This document shows positions 43,828 through 54,735 of a stretch of 64,000 bases of DNA, in pieces. The stretch is from Neoceratodus forsteri (lineage: Eukaryota; Chordata; Ceratodontiformes; Ceratodontidae). The notes beneath the pieces are model-generated. The model saw only the letters and a program-made list of their open reading frames with translations, was not told the DNA's origin and searched no databases. The translations under genes and the position numbers were made by a program. The first letter of the stretch is position 1, and every line of letters starts with the position of its first letter. The stretch spans positions 101,717,001 to 101,781,000 of the forward strand of contig JADMNL010000028.1 of NCBI GenBank assembly GCA_016271365.2, written 5' to 3'.

Positions 43828-44115
43828 ATATAATATGTAGCTTTTTGGTCATCCCAAGCAACAGTACCGTATGTAGTAACTCACAGGGAGACTGCAATGG
43901 CTGTTGACAGGGTAAGACCGACAGGTTGAGGTGGCTCCTGTAATAGACCAAGATGCCACCCCCACCTCTTTTTCCCCGGACAATCATGCCTGATGAGGTC
44001 ACAGTCAGGTAGGGTACATGCGGAATTTGGAGTTGAGGGTTTAAGCCAAGTTTCAGTTATGCCAAGGATAAAAATATATATCAGATGTATGAGATCATGC
44101 ATATAAATATTCTTT

Positions 44116-46008
44116 GCAATGAACCGTGTTAATACATCGATTAGGGTTGATATCAAACTGTAAAAGGAAGGAAATATGACATTAGGGTTTCCAACCTAAC
44201 ATCCCACCCTGCACACACCAACAGGCATCGGGGGTGTGCCTTGGAGTTGTCAGCCCTAACACTCATCCCATTCCATAATTAAATAAGCTGAGATGGGTAC
44301 AGTATAAGAGAATGGGGTGAGCATTAGGGCGGGGTCAACCTTAACCTTTATTGTACTAGCTAGCAGGGCAAGTTGATTCAAAATTGCACTAGCCCACAGA
44401 TGGTTGCACTAGCCCTTAATTATAATGGTAAATTTTGATCACTTATACAGGAAACAATGCAAGCAAAGCCAAGAAATACTCTGATTATTGCACATTTATC
44501 CTGCTCCCACATTGCTTCCAGCTCCTCAGCAGAAAAAAGACTGCAATGCCATTACAGTGAGCCGCCATTGTTTTGTACCATAGCCTCCTCTCTTCCTCTT
44601 TCTGCCCCCCCACACCAAACAGAGAGAGAATATCACAACAGCAAATGTTCAATCAAGCAGTCCTAGCTCTGCGCATACAGTAGCTGACATCATCATGCAC
44701 CTCACCACACTATCACCACCACCCACAGGGTAATGAACAGAGTCAGGCAGGGAAAGACACTCTCAGCCCCCACCCTATAGTCAACTGGAGACCTGCACTT
44801 TTGAAAGTTTTTGTACAGTCTCAAGTGAGCCAGGAACACATCTAAGATTTCTTTGGGGTGGGGGCTACACAAACCTAATGGGCTCGGGAAATAGAAAATT
44901 GACATTTTTATTTGTAAAAGCATTGATTTTAATATGCTCTACCCCAACAATAACATATTTTTCTTTAACACTGTCCTTTCATCAGCCCAGGGGAAACAGT
45001 ACACAGGCATAACACTATACCATTTATATTTCTGTATAGGATGATCTATGCACCCCAGGAATGCCTATTTCAAGGTTTCAAATTTCATATTTTATCAAGG
45101 TTTATTTTTGTACCGTACATGATCCAAAGCTTTGTTTTTAGGCTGAAAAGACATGCTGAGTGGGATAAGGGTAGAACTGTGTGGATGGTGGTGGCTGGCA
45201 TGGTCCATTTACAAGAGCTGTGGACCCCCTAAACTTGCCAGTAATGGCAGCTATAGATCTATGGATGGTAACTTCAGAGTCCAGTCTGCAATGGTGTTCA
45301 GGGAAAGAACAGAGTTAAGAGATTTGGAGGTGAGAGGGAAGTTATGGTGAGGCTGGGATAAAACTCACCACCTGGAGGGCGGATCCTGTATACCTCTTTG
45401 CATTTTGTCACTGAAATGTTGGATACAAACACTCAAAATTTAGTGAAATGAGGGGCACTGGTCTTAATAATATTGGACAAATTGTTAGACATAGACACAT
45501 TCAGAAAACTGGAACCTAGTGACTTAAAAGCACTCTACCCTTGATCACACCCTGAACACTAGCTGAAAGTCTTAACAGTGGAGTGATAATGACTTACATT
45601 GAGTATTTTGTGGGATCCTTGTCTTGAACTGCCAGATAATTGCAGCTCTTAATGAGCTGTTAATCACATCTGGCCATCTGGAACATTGAGAGAGATTAGC
45701 ATGAAGACTACAGAATGCTAAAGTAGAGACATTTTTAACTTCACTAACAGCCATGAAAATCTACACTAGTCAAGACGGGCTAGTAGAGAGTTAGCTGCAC
45801 TGGCCCTGGTCAATTTGCATTAGTGTTTGGGCTAGTAAAACAATGTTAAGATCAACCCCTGCATTAGGGCTAATGACCCCAAGGGACACCCCCGACACCC
45901 GGTGGTGTGTGCAGGGTGGGGTGTTAGGGTTTGAAACCTTAATGTCATATTTTCCTCCTTTTTACGGTTTGAAATCAACCCTAGCTGATGCATTAACGTA
46001 GTTTTTTC
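44116..46008. repeat. P foldback, copy 1 (long interior)
   Basis: The left arm (from 44,116) contains ACATTAGGGTTTCCAACCT, then CACCAACAGGCATCGGGG, GTGTGCCTTGGAGTTGTCAG and GCCCTAACACTCATCCCATT. The right arm (to 46,008) is its complement: GGGACACCCCCGACACCC, GTGTTAGGGTTTGAAACC and GATGCATTAACGTAGTTTTT. Arm similarity continues inward to about 44,440 and 45,730, enclosing about 1.3 kb of unassigned DNA. The termini (GCAATGAACC...TTAATACATC) match those of the two shorter P units at 54.4-55.1 kb. No protein is encoded. Confidence 0.75.
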
Positions 46009-46471
46009 AAAGAAATTCCTTACTTTTTTGAGATAGTGTAATTGTAGCCTTATTTGCCTGTGGGAATGCAGGGTCCTGCGCTCCCATCCCTCCATAGATG
46101 CATACATGTAGGTTGCTGTTGAAGGGCCCTGTACTTCCATTTATAGGACAACAGTGACCAAATTGCCAGCATAGCCATCTTATTATCCCACCTTATGTAC
46201 CTGGTACAGAAAATTTTTGAATCCCCACCAAAACGTAATTCCGTGCAACTGCAACACACCACAGGTGCGAAAACACATTTTGACTAGGATTTGAAAAATG
46301 ACAGCTATGACATAGGTGGGGTATTAAGAAGTCTATGTTGAAATCTGGGGTCAAAATCTTTTAAATTTCCAAAGTTACAAGCGCAAGTAGCTAAACTGCT
46401 ATAAATGGTCATAACTTTGGCACTGTTACATATTTTGACCCTACATTTTCAACATAGCTCTCTTATGACCC
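46009..46471 (+). repeat. S unit 1, left piece
   Basis: Same order as the start of the S unit at 55,119: CTTACTTTTTTGAGATAGTG, CTCCCATCCCTCCATAGATG, ACAGTGACCAAATTGCC, one hairpin of the AACATAG...ACCCCACC type (46,160-46,365) and half of a second, broken at GACCCCACATTAT by the LINE at 46,480-50,570. It continues at 50,579. Confidence 0.75.
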
Positions 46472-46479
46472 CACATTAT

Positions 46480-46560
46480 TTTATTTATTTATTTATCAAG
46501 TCTAGGATTACAAATACCTTTGAGCCATGGCTCTTTTACAAAGGTTCCACGTCAGAGAAA
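46480..46560 (-). other. LINE 3' end stem-loop and tail
   Basis: CCTTTG (46,517-46,522) pairs with CAAAGG (46,539-46,544), and inside it GAGCC (46,522-46,526) pairs with GGCTC (46,529-46,533). Such 3' hairpins are commonly the RT recognition site of LINE RNA. The related fragment at 53.5 kb keeps the structure with a compensatory base-pair change. Confidence 0.65.
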
Positions 46561-49559
46561 TACAAATCATGGGGAACATCAAGACAGGCATTACAACAAT
46601 GTGGACATTGCAAACAGAGTACAGATTAATACAGTTCAAGGGTAGCATTGTAACAAGGCAGCCAGCGGCATTTGTCAGAGAAAATAGACAACAGATAAGA
46701 AGTGCCAGAGTCATAGGGAGAGGGAAGAGGGTGGGTGGGGAAAGGAATGTAGGAAGGGTGGCAAGAGGGTGAAAAGTGCAGCATTGGGTATACAAGATGT
46801 GAGGGTAGAATCCAGTGGGGGGCAACTAGAGCAGAAAGGGAAGTGGAGAAACAAGGTTAAGTTGGGCAGTCACAGGAGCTGTTGGTAGTGAGATAGTCCC
46901 AGAGCCTAGTTTTAAACATACCGATAGTTGGGGCAGAGGAGATGGTTGGGCTGAGGCCACTTAACCAGAGTGGTGCTCGATAGCAAAAGAGTGTTGTCCC
47001 TGTGAAGTGTGACAGTGGGGGACTTTCAGTAGCTGTAGCGTGGCTCTCCTAAGGCACCATTTGTTAATTCGGTGTTGTAACAGAGCTGAGACCCCAGAAG
47101 GTGCAAGGCCAAGGTAGATTTTTTTGACCATGGAGCAGGGGAGAAACTTTATGTGGTTTGATAGTTGGAGCCAGCCGGTCTGAGTGTACAGGTCACATGT
47201 ATGGGTGAGATGGTGAGCACCAGTGATGAGCTGACATGCTTTATTTAAGGCAGTTGAGAGCGCCTAAGGGTTGTGGTTGTGGCCGAGCCATAAATGATGA
47301 GACCATAGTCTATTACAGAGATCACAGAGCTCAGGACTGCAACCTTCAAAGCTTCTGGCGCGAGGTGTGGTCTGTGTTTGTAGAGGAGACCAAGCCGTGT
47401 ATTAGCAGCTCTAGCTACGTTATCTACATGAAGTCCATAGGAGAGATTAGGGTCAAGCTGAATCCCGATGTATTTGAAGGACACCACCTGATCTAGAGTG
47501 TTGCCCTGGGTGGTGGAGATAGCCAAGTGGTGTAGCTTGTGTGGGTTATGAGAGCTGCAGAAGAGCATAGATTTGGTTTTCTTGTCATTGAGGACCAGTT
47601 TATGAGTAAGAAACCATGTCTCTACAGAACTGAAACCAAGTTGAAGGTTGTGTTGAAGAGTTGCAGGACCTTTGTGAGTGGAGAATACAACAGCATCATC
47701 GGCATATAGTATGATCTGCTCAGAGCAGTGGTAAGGGAGGTAGTTTAGAAAGGCGGCTAAGGAGGGGTCCCAGATGGATCCCTGTGCAGGACACCAGCGA
47801 ATAGGCAGGGTGTTAGAAAGAGCGTCCGCAATTTTTACTCTCTGTGACCGGTTTTCTAAGTAGCTTTTAAACCAGAGAGAAGAGTCAGGCGATAGCCCGG
47901 CTTTCAGTAGTTGGTGTATTAGTAGACCATAATGTACTGTATCGAAGGCCTTGAGGTCACATGAACGGCCCCTGTGAGAAGGCCGTTGTCAAGGGATTTG
48001 TGCAAAGCTCCAGTGAACTCAAGAAGGGCTGTGGTGGTGCTGTGACCTTTCCGGAGCCGTGTTGTTGTGGACAAGGTATATTGTATTTATCCAAGTGGTG
48101 GTAAGTTGATCAGCCACGATCGCTCAAGCGCCTAGAGTGGGGCAGTATGGAGATAGGGCGATAATTTGAGTAGATCGTCTTGTCCCCACTTTTATGGACG
48201 GGTGTCACGGTGGCTGTTTTCCATAGGTCGGGAATTTTCCACAGCTGAGAGAGAGGTTTAGGATTTTGTTAATGGATGAATTACCTCATCGAGGGTGAGC
48301 AACAGAAGCTTAAGGTCCAGGGTGTCGCTACTAGATCTAGATTTAGAGATGGCTGCAGTAATATAGCGGCAAGCTTCATTCAGCCTTACCTTCCTGAAGT
48401 AGAAGAGGGGATGGTTAGACTGAGGGGCTGAGGTATCTGGGGAGTAGGCCCTGTTTTTGAAAAAGTCATGGGGTAGAACAGCACTAAGGTCTGAAAAAGC
48501 CGTGTTAAAGATCTTTGCGATCACCTTGGGGTCAAGGGTTGAGGATCCATCAACATGGCCAGAGAGGTTATTGGCTGCTTCCCTGTGACATCCTTGATAT
48601 TGTCCCAGAAAGTACGACCATTTCCCCATGTATTGGTGAGAGTGTCTCTGTAATAGGTGGATTTCATTAGCCGTATGGCTTTTGTGCAGGCATTTCGTGC
48701 TTGTTTGTAATTTTGGATGTCCAGTTGTTTGCCAGTGGCCCTGTCAACTGCCCAGAGGTGATCCCTTAGTTTCAGCTGTGAGAGAAGAGCCATGGTGATC
48801 CATGGGTTAGAGAGAGAGATTTTGTTTTGAGCCTTTTAGCAGGGGCAAAGAGGTCGCAGGCTTTGTTGAAAATTGAGATGAAGTGATCAAGAGCCAGGTT
48901 AACATCTGTTGCTTCATAGATGGGTAGCCAGTCTTGTAGAAGCAGGTGTTGTTTGAGATGTGGAAGTTTTCCAAGAGGAAGGACTCTGCTAGCGATAATT
49001 TTGGGAGGGGGTTAAAGGAATTTGTTAGACCATGCACACATGACTGGGGAGGGGTCACTGAGTGAGTCTGGGAGAATGGTCGTACGAGAAATCCTTGTGG
49101 GGTGAGTGGTGAGGACCCAATCCAAGAGGGTACTGGTGCCAGTCTTGTAGTTAATCCTAGTAGGGGAGTTTACCATTTGTGTGAGGTTAGCAGCTGAGAT
49201 GGAGTCTTTATAGGCACTGGCACTCGATGCTAACCAGTTTATGTTGAAATCCCCTAGTAGAATAAGTTCAGCTTCGGAAGGGTGTGAGTTGATAAAGTTT
49301 AGGACGTCATTGAATCCAAGTTTAGGGTCCCTGGGCGGGATGTATACGGAGACAATAGTCAGGGCTTTATGGTTGAGACCTAGGATGATTTTTATTCGCA
49401 GAACCTGGGCTCAGGGAGAAAGTGATGGAGTTGCTACAGGGTGCCAAGACAGGGAGTCTTTGATATAGATTGCACAACCACTGCCTTTTTTGGATATCCG
49501 GTCCAGCCTGTAGACATTGTAGCCCTGTATTGTTACTGCTGAGTCAGGAACTTTAGGTG

Positions 49560-50108
49560 TCAGCCACGTTTCCACCACTGCAAGGATGTCAGGGTTGTAT
49601 TGTCATATGAAAGCTTGGAGTGCATCCAGCTTTGGTAGTAGGCTGCAGATATGAATAGTTGCAAGGATAAGGGCACCTGGAGTTTGTGTGTGGCCTGAGC
49701 TTCTAGGGCCAGGATTGGGATGGACGCTGCCTGAGATGAAGGAGGAGGAGTAGGAGTTTTAAGGAGCAGAGTCGCAGCTCTTTGAGAGATAGTTTTGATT
49801 GTTGTTTCCTGGAGTAGAAGTTGCAAGGTTCCAGGCGGTGTCCCATATGGAATGCAAGGTGGTACAGTGTAGAGAGGTGGCCACATATTGAGAGTAGTGG
49901 TCGGGTTAAGTAACCAGGAATATCCAATCGGTGCGCCAAGCACAAAACTCAAGTGGAAGGGAGATTCCTTGGAGTAGCAGTGGAAACCAGAGTAGAGGGT
50001 GGCAGGGTGGGGTGGGGGTGGGGTGGCTAGGACCAGGGAGAGAGAAGAGGGGGCCAGGGCAAGGAGGAGGAGGAGGAGAGGTGAGAGAAAGGCAGAGAGA
50101 GCCCACAT
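49560..50108 (-). pseudogene. First open frame of the 4.1-kb LINE, hydrophobic N-terminus
   Basis: 182 codons beginning MWALSAFLSPLLLLLLALAP and continuing with a Ser/Pro-rich stretch. The first 28 residues would score as a signal peptide or membrane segment. The source DNA is a CCTCCTCC-type pyrimidine tract, so the hydrophobicity may be accidental. Toward its end the frame runs out of phase with the endonuclease, which is read in another frame from about 49,680, so a frameshift lies near 49,690. I recognise no ORF1-type domain. It could be the ORF2 N-terminus rather than a separate ORF. Confidence 0.4.
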
Positions 50109-50174
50109 GGTTTACATACTATATAAAGAGATAGAGATATAGCCATCTAGTGGTGAGAGGATATAATCTGCTTG

Positions 50175-50570
50175 CAGTACAGAGAATTTCTGAAAAACTG
50201 TTTAGGTTCCAGAAATTGAGGGGTCCATGGCTTGGTCAAGGCACACTGGATCCCTCGGTACAGAGGATTTCTGAAAAACTGTTTAGGTTCCAGAAATTGA
50301 GGGGTCCGTGGCCTGGTCAAGGCACGCTGGATCCCTTGCAGTACAGAGGATTGCTGAAAAACTGTTTAGGTTCCAGAAATTGAGGGGTCCGTGGCCTGGT
50401 CAAGGCACGCTGGATCCCTTGCAGTACAGAGGATTTCTGAAAACTGTTTAGGTTCCAGAAATTGAGGGGTCCGTGGCCTGGTCAAGGCATGCTGGATCCC
50501 TTGCAGTACAGAGGATTTCTGAAAAACTGTTTAGGTTCCAGAAATTGAGGGGTTCGTGGCCTGGTCAAGG
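50175..50570 (-). repeat. Five 81-83-bp tandem monomers at the LINE 5' end
   Basis: Units start (plus strand, CAGTACAGAG) at 50,175, 50,256 (CGGTACAGAG), 50,339, 50,422 and 50,504, with periods 81, 83, 83 and 82; the last is cut short at 50,570 next to the target duplication. Each unit contains CTGAAAAACTGTTTAGGTTC, GAAATTGAGGGGTCCGTGG and CTGGTCAAGGCACGCTGGAT. Being inside the target duplications and at the 5' end, they belong to the LINE, like promoter monomers of some other LINEs. A short open frame across them is incidental. Confidence 0.85.
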
Positions 50571-50578
50571 CACATTAT

Positions 50579-51500
50579 GAACAATAGGACTGTTATTATG
50601 CAACCTCTGCCCAAAAGGTGAAAGCGACCACGAAATCACCTTTCAGGTGGAGTTGTGATAACAACACCCCATTGTTCATGGGGAGGGGTCTCAAAAAGAG
50701 TATGTTGAAAATTTGGTGTCAAAATATGCAAAAATGGGAAAGTTATGCACCAAAGTTGAAAATCCCATTGAAATACATTGATTTCCCATTTTAAAAAATA
50801 TATTTTTTTGTGAGTTGTCATACACAACAATATATTTTTCGTATGATGCCGATACAAAAAAAGAATTTCTATGTTAAAAAAACACATTTTAAGAGCATTT
50901 TCAAGCAGTAAAGTGCAGAATGCAGTTCAGGGGGTACTGATAAGCAAGTTACATGTGTTGGTTCCTCCCCAGAATATTTATTTTTTGGGATTTCCAAATT
51001 TGAGTTTCTCAGGCAAAACTGAAAACAAGATGGTGGGGCATATGAAAAAGGATTTTCCTCAAATGAAAAAGGATGATGTCATACAAAAAAAAAAATGTTT
51101 TCTTCAGTTCATCAGCTATCTTTTAGTACTTACTGAGCATGCTCAGAAACTATTTTTTCAAATTTTTAAAAAGCAATAACTTAAAAAACTGATTATTTTT
51201 TCAGCAGACTAGCAAAAGGCACATCTGTGAGCTAGTCCCTTTCTGCCCTAAAAATTTCAGACCAAGATTCCAAACTCTCTGGGCTGTAGGCAAGTTCAAA
51301 GAAAAATTTCAGCAAAATCAATGAGTGAAAAATGCTTTTTTCACATCTCCAGAATGTGAAACTGCACTTCCAACTGAAACGTAACTTGCCACATCCAGAG
51401 ATCTGCCCTGGGATACAGTGCATGTGAATATGTATGCAAACCGCTGAGTGGTTGCAAAGTTATTAAACTGCAAAATTTTGAGTTTAATATGTCCCTATAA
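50579..51500 (+). repeat. S unit 1, right piece
   Basis: It resumes the S unit after the LINE: GAACAATAGGACTGTTATTA, then GAAATCACC, GTTCATGGGGAGGGGTCTCA and TATGTTGAAAATTTGGTGTC. It then follows the order of the 57-kb unit (GAAAAAGGATTTTCCTC, GTGAAACTGCACTTCCAACT, CTTGCCACATC, GGTTGCAAAGTTATTAAACTGC) to end near 51,500. It lacks about one hairpin compared with the other S units, as if deleted between similar sequences. Confidence 0.65.
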
Positions 51501-51532
51501 TATGCATTCTTGTGCATATTATATATGTAATA

Positions 51533-51678
51533 ATAAACCACTCTGAGGTGTGCGGTTGTGTTTCTGATAAACGCACGCCTTGGTGTGCGCATACGCATGC
51601 AAGGCCGAGACCCAGTGCAAGGCCAACCACCAAAGTGTGCATATATCAGAGCGACCAAGACACCTCAGAGTGGTTTAT
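51533..51678. repeat. 146-bp element with perfect 19-bp inverted ends
   Basis: ATAAACCACTCTGAGGTGT (51,533-51,551) is exactly complementary to the stretch 51,660-51,678. The interior is GC-richer, with GTGTGCGCATACGCATGC. It sits at the junction of S unit 1 and the inverted S unit 2. A further diverged arm (CGCTCTGATATACGCAT, about 51,735) mirrors ATATATCAGAGCG at 51,641-51,653, so the region is a compound hairpin. Confidence 0.75.
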
Positions 51679-51854
51679 CTATCTTATAAAATGTAAAAAT
51701 TGTTTTGGAGGGTAAAAGTGCAGGTGTGCAATCGCGCTCTGATATACGCATGGTCATGTGATATGTTCCAACAAATCAGCAGACATAATTTTTTCTACCC
51801 ATTTTATATATATATATATTATAGGTGCAAATTGTGCCCCTACAGTTAGGGGTT

Positions 51855-53505
51855 GAGTAGTATGTTTAATGTTAATAACCTCAAATTTTGCACTTTAATA
51901 CTTTGCAACCGATCAAAGGTTTGCACACAATTTGGTATGCACTGTCCCATGGGTAGCTCTCTTGATGTGTACGTTTTGCTCTGGTTGGATGTATGGATTC
52001 TGAGATCTGGATAGTGCAAAACCTTAAAAGTCACCATTTTTTGAATGGTTTTCCTCATCGCCTTGTGTCCAGATGATGTGGAATGTTGGTGTGATTTTTA
52101 TGGTACATACAGCCTCGTAACAGAACTGCCATGCATTTGGTTAAAAATATCAATCTGTTGCAAAGTTATTAAATTAAGTTTCCATTGTTTTCAATGAGAA
52201 GATCACTTTCCAGGATAGAGGGAGAAAGTTTGACAAAGCATTGAACTTGCAATAAAGATTTCTTTCTCGTGAGATCCGTCTCCTTTTCATTAGCCGCATT
52301 ATTTATTTATTTATTTTTACACAAACTAAAATGCATGGCAAGTAAATAAAATGTCATTTACAATTCAAACACCAGAACCTGGATTCTGGTGTTTGTTTTC
52401 TAATTAGGGCCAGAAATACTTTTCTGAGCACCCAAAATCGCAGTTGCCCAGCTTAGTGAGAGGAGCGCCTCTGTGTTCTCTGTATGAGAACAGTGATTTG
52501 TCTTTGCAGTCTTCAAAGCTGAGTCGTGAACCGAGGAATCAAGGTACAGGTATGTGTCATATAATGTATTTCAATGGCGTTTTGAACTTATGTTCATAAC
52601 TTTGCCTTTTTTTTTTGGAATTTTTTCACCAAATTTTCAACATGGCCTTTTTGGGACCCCACCTCATGAACATTGGCACTGTCATTTTGTTAATCGGGCC
52701 TGGAAGGTGATTTAGTGGTTGCTGCGTGAAATCACCTTTTGGGACCAAATAACAAAATTGCACCACCAGTGTTCATGAGGTGGGGTCCCAAAAAGGCCAT
52801 GCTGAAAATTTAGTGAAAAAATTCCTAAAAAATGGCAGAGTTATGAGCCGTCATTAAAATGTTTCTACGCACACACACAGAATGTTGGTAATTTTTAATA
52901 TTTTGACTCCAAATTTTTAACACAGCCATTTTTTCACACCACCTCATGAACAGTACAGGCAGCTGTCATTTTTCACATCCTGTCTGAAATGTGTTTTTGC
53001 ATCTGTGGCTTGGAATGGTGTTTTGGCAAGGATTTCAAAATTTTCATCTATGGGGTTTATGAGGTGGGGTCATAAGAAAACTATGTTGAAAATCTAAGGT
53101 CAAAATAATAACAAATGTTTAAGTTATGACCATTCGTTGCAATATTGCCATGCCTGCTTGTAACTTCGGAAATTTTAAATACTTTGACCCCAGATTTTCA
53201 ACATAGCCTTCTTATTACCCCACCTCATGTATGTCACAGCTGTCATTTTTCAAATCCTGCCCAAAATGTGTTTTCGCAACTGTGACGTGGAATGGCATTG
53301 CAGTTGCACATAATTACATTTTGGTGGGGATTCGAAAATTTTCTGTACCAGGTACATGAAGTGGGGTAATAACATGGCTATGATAACAATTTGGTCACTG
53401 TTGTCCTATAAATGAAAGCAGAGGGTTTGTGATTTGCCCTGTGCTCATACACTACATATAATATGCACTATGGAGGGATGGGAGCACAGGGTCCAAAGTA
53501 AAAAA
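51855..53505 (-). repeat. S unit 2 (inverted orientation)
   Basis: A reverse-complement relative of 55,119-57,520. Outer end: TTTAATGTTAATAACCTCAA and TGCAAAGTTATTAAATTAAG. Middle: CCAGAACCTGGATTCTGGTG, TTAGTGAGAGGAG. Inner part: three imperfect hairpins at about 52,620-52,822, 52,901-53,104 and 53,183-53,397 (starts 281 and 282 bp apart), each pairing TTTTCAACATGGCC..ACCCCACCTCATG with its complement. It is cut at about 53,505 by a LINE 3' fragment. No coding. Confidence 0.75.
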
Positions 53506-54320
53506 TTTTATTTTCAATTGGGATTAATACCTTTGAGTCAAAGACTCATTTTCAAAGGTTCCAAGTCAGGGACAAAACAGAGCAATACAAATACAACACA
53601 ATACAGTAAGTACAAATTAAGATGACAGTGAAAAAAAGAAAAACATGGTAGGCATCTTGAACATCATTAAAATGGCACATGAAGTACAAGACTTGCTAGT
53701 TTCAGGTATGTCTTGAAAGTAGAGTAAATTACATTACATCAAGTTGTTGCAGGGTAGGGATACACTGGGAATAGAGAGACATGTCAATAATAGGTCCGTG
53801 TTAAGCTTTGGGGATGATTGGGGGAAGGTAAGCAGCCAAATTAGCGTTGTCAAAGTAGCTACAGGTGGTGTGGGACAGGAGTAAAGGGAAAGGTGGTGTA
53901 GGAGGGTTGTAAGTCGAATGGGGGGGGAGTGGGGAGGGTAAGAGGTGAGGAGGTGGGGGATAAGGCAGGAGGAATAAGTCGAATTACTTTCTTGCACAGT
54001 TACAGGTGGTTACATTCTTAAGGTGGGACCGTAGACCCCTTTTGAACAGACTCAGCTTTGTGTTTCCTGTCAGCGTTTCCGGCAGCTCATTAAACCATTT
54101 GTAAAAGTAATGGATTTTTGGGCCAGTGATGTGCGCTTGAAAGGGACTTGTAGTCCTCCTTTTGTTGCATTTCTTGTTTGTTTAGACTGTTTATGGATTT
54201 CGGCATGAGGCCTAGTTGCACTTTTTTTACGATCAGGCATGTTTGGTATTGGGCTCTTAGGTACTGTGGGAGCCAGCCCGTCTCAGAGTAGAGTGCACAG
54301 GTGTGAGTCCATCGATCCAT
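53506..54320 (-). mobile_element. 5'-truncated relative of the 4.1-kb LINE, minus strand
   Basis: The 3' end has the same CCTTTG...CAAAGG hairpin (53,530-53,558) and the following AAGTCAGGGAC..CAATACA stretch as 46.5 kb. The minus-strand C-terminal frame near 54,310 reads WTHTCALYSETGWLPQYLRA and CLIVKKVQLGLMPKS, matching the equivalent part of the 46.5-kb element (HTCDLYTQTGWL and MVKKIYLGLAPSG). About 815 bp remain. It splits S unit 2 from the P units. Confidence 0.75.
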
Positions 54321-54403
54321 CGAAAATAGGCTACTATTATATTATCTCATAAAGTAGGAAATAAGTTGCAAAAGCGTTGTTAATGTTCGGTTGGGGTAAA
54401 AGT

Positions 54404-54735
54404 GCAACAAACTTCATTAATACTCCAGTTAGTGACAAAAGTTGGGAAATGAGGCATTAGGGTTTCCTTAACACCCCACCCTCCAAAACCAGGTAGGAGA
54501 GCAGGTGTGGGGTGTGCCTTGGGCTTCTCAAGTCTAACGGTCACCCCATTCTCATAAAGTCTACACATCTGACCTTATTTACAGATGGAATGGGGTGAGC
54601 GTTAGGCTGGAGATGCCTAAGGCACACCCCACACCTGCTCTCCCACCTCATTTGGGAGGGCTGGGTGTTAGGTAAACCCTAATGCCTCATTTCTCAACTT
54701 TTGTCACTAACTGGAGCACTAATGAAGTTTGTTGC
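54404..54735. repeat. P foldback, copy 2 (332 bp)
   Basis: An almost complete palindrome centred near 54,569: GCAACAAACTTCATTAATAC, AGTTAGTGACAAAAGTTG, GAGGCATTAGGGTTT, ACACCCCACCCT, GAGAGCAGGTGTGGGGTGTG and AACGGTCACCCCATTC, each mirrored in the second half. It shares termini and internal order with P copies 1 and 3. Confidence 0.85.

Larger units (their letters stand above)
40897..44110 (-). mobile_element. L2-like LINE, 5'-truncated (about 3.2 kb), minus strand
   Basis: On the minus strand: partial endonuclease from about 44,060 (GITETWLKPSTPNSACTLPD) with DLNLNWLGSNTKAFEPLLAG and SISEHSPVYCVW carrying the catalytic His (43,827-43,114); RT at 42,860-41,910; and an L2-type C-terminus at about 41,640-41,300 (LNWLSPSNHLDFVLR, RDFAVCAPRVWNSFPAQVR). 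The 3' UTR ends with a stem-loop (40,929-40,978) and an AAATAAATA-type tail at 40,897-40,915. AAATATT occurs at both edges (about 40,898 and 44,106) and may be the target duplication, but it is too AT-rich to trust. It is inserted at the edge of the palindromic array that starts at 44.1 kb. Confidence 0.85.
46480..50570 (-). mobile_element. Full-length LINE (4,091 bp) with 8-bp TSD, minus strand
   Basis: CACATTAT flanks it at 46,472-46,479 and 50,571-50,578. Minus-strand order: five 83-bp 5' monomers (50,570-50,175), a hydrophobic-start open frame (50,108-49,560), endonuclease (about 49,680-48,800; PGALILATIHICSLLPKLDA, NPDILAVVETWLTPKV, YRLDRISKKGSGCAIYI), linker and RT. The RT has NYRPISILP-like sequence, a YADD box (plus 47,695-47,706, in SEQIILYADDAVVFS) and MLFCSSHNPHKLHHL, then FKYIGIQLDPNLSYGLHVDN, LGLLYKHRPHLAPEALKVAV and DYGLIIYGSAT. 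It ends with a 3' stem-loop and an AAAT-repeat tail (46,480-46,495). Many frameshifts. It is a jockey/L2-superfamily LINE; the exact clade is not settled. Confidence 0.85.

Noticed and set aside
40897..44110. AAATATT as a confirmed target duplication of the L2-like LINE
   Set aside because: The motif is AT-rich and overlaps the LINE's own ATTTATTTA tail, so the match cannot be distinguished from chance.
50175..50570. Regular repeats resembling a CRISPR array
   Set aside because: The 83-bp units are contiguous with no unique spacers, and they lie inside a LINE bounded by target duplications in a eukaryotic genome.
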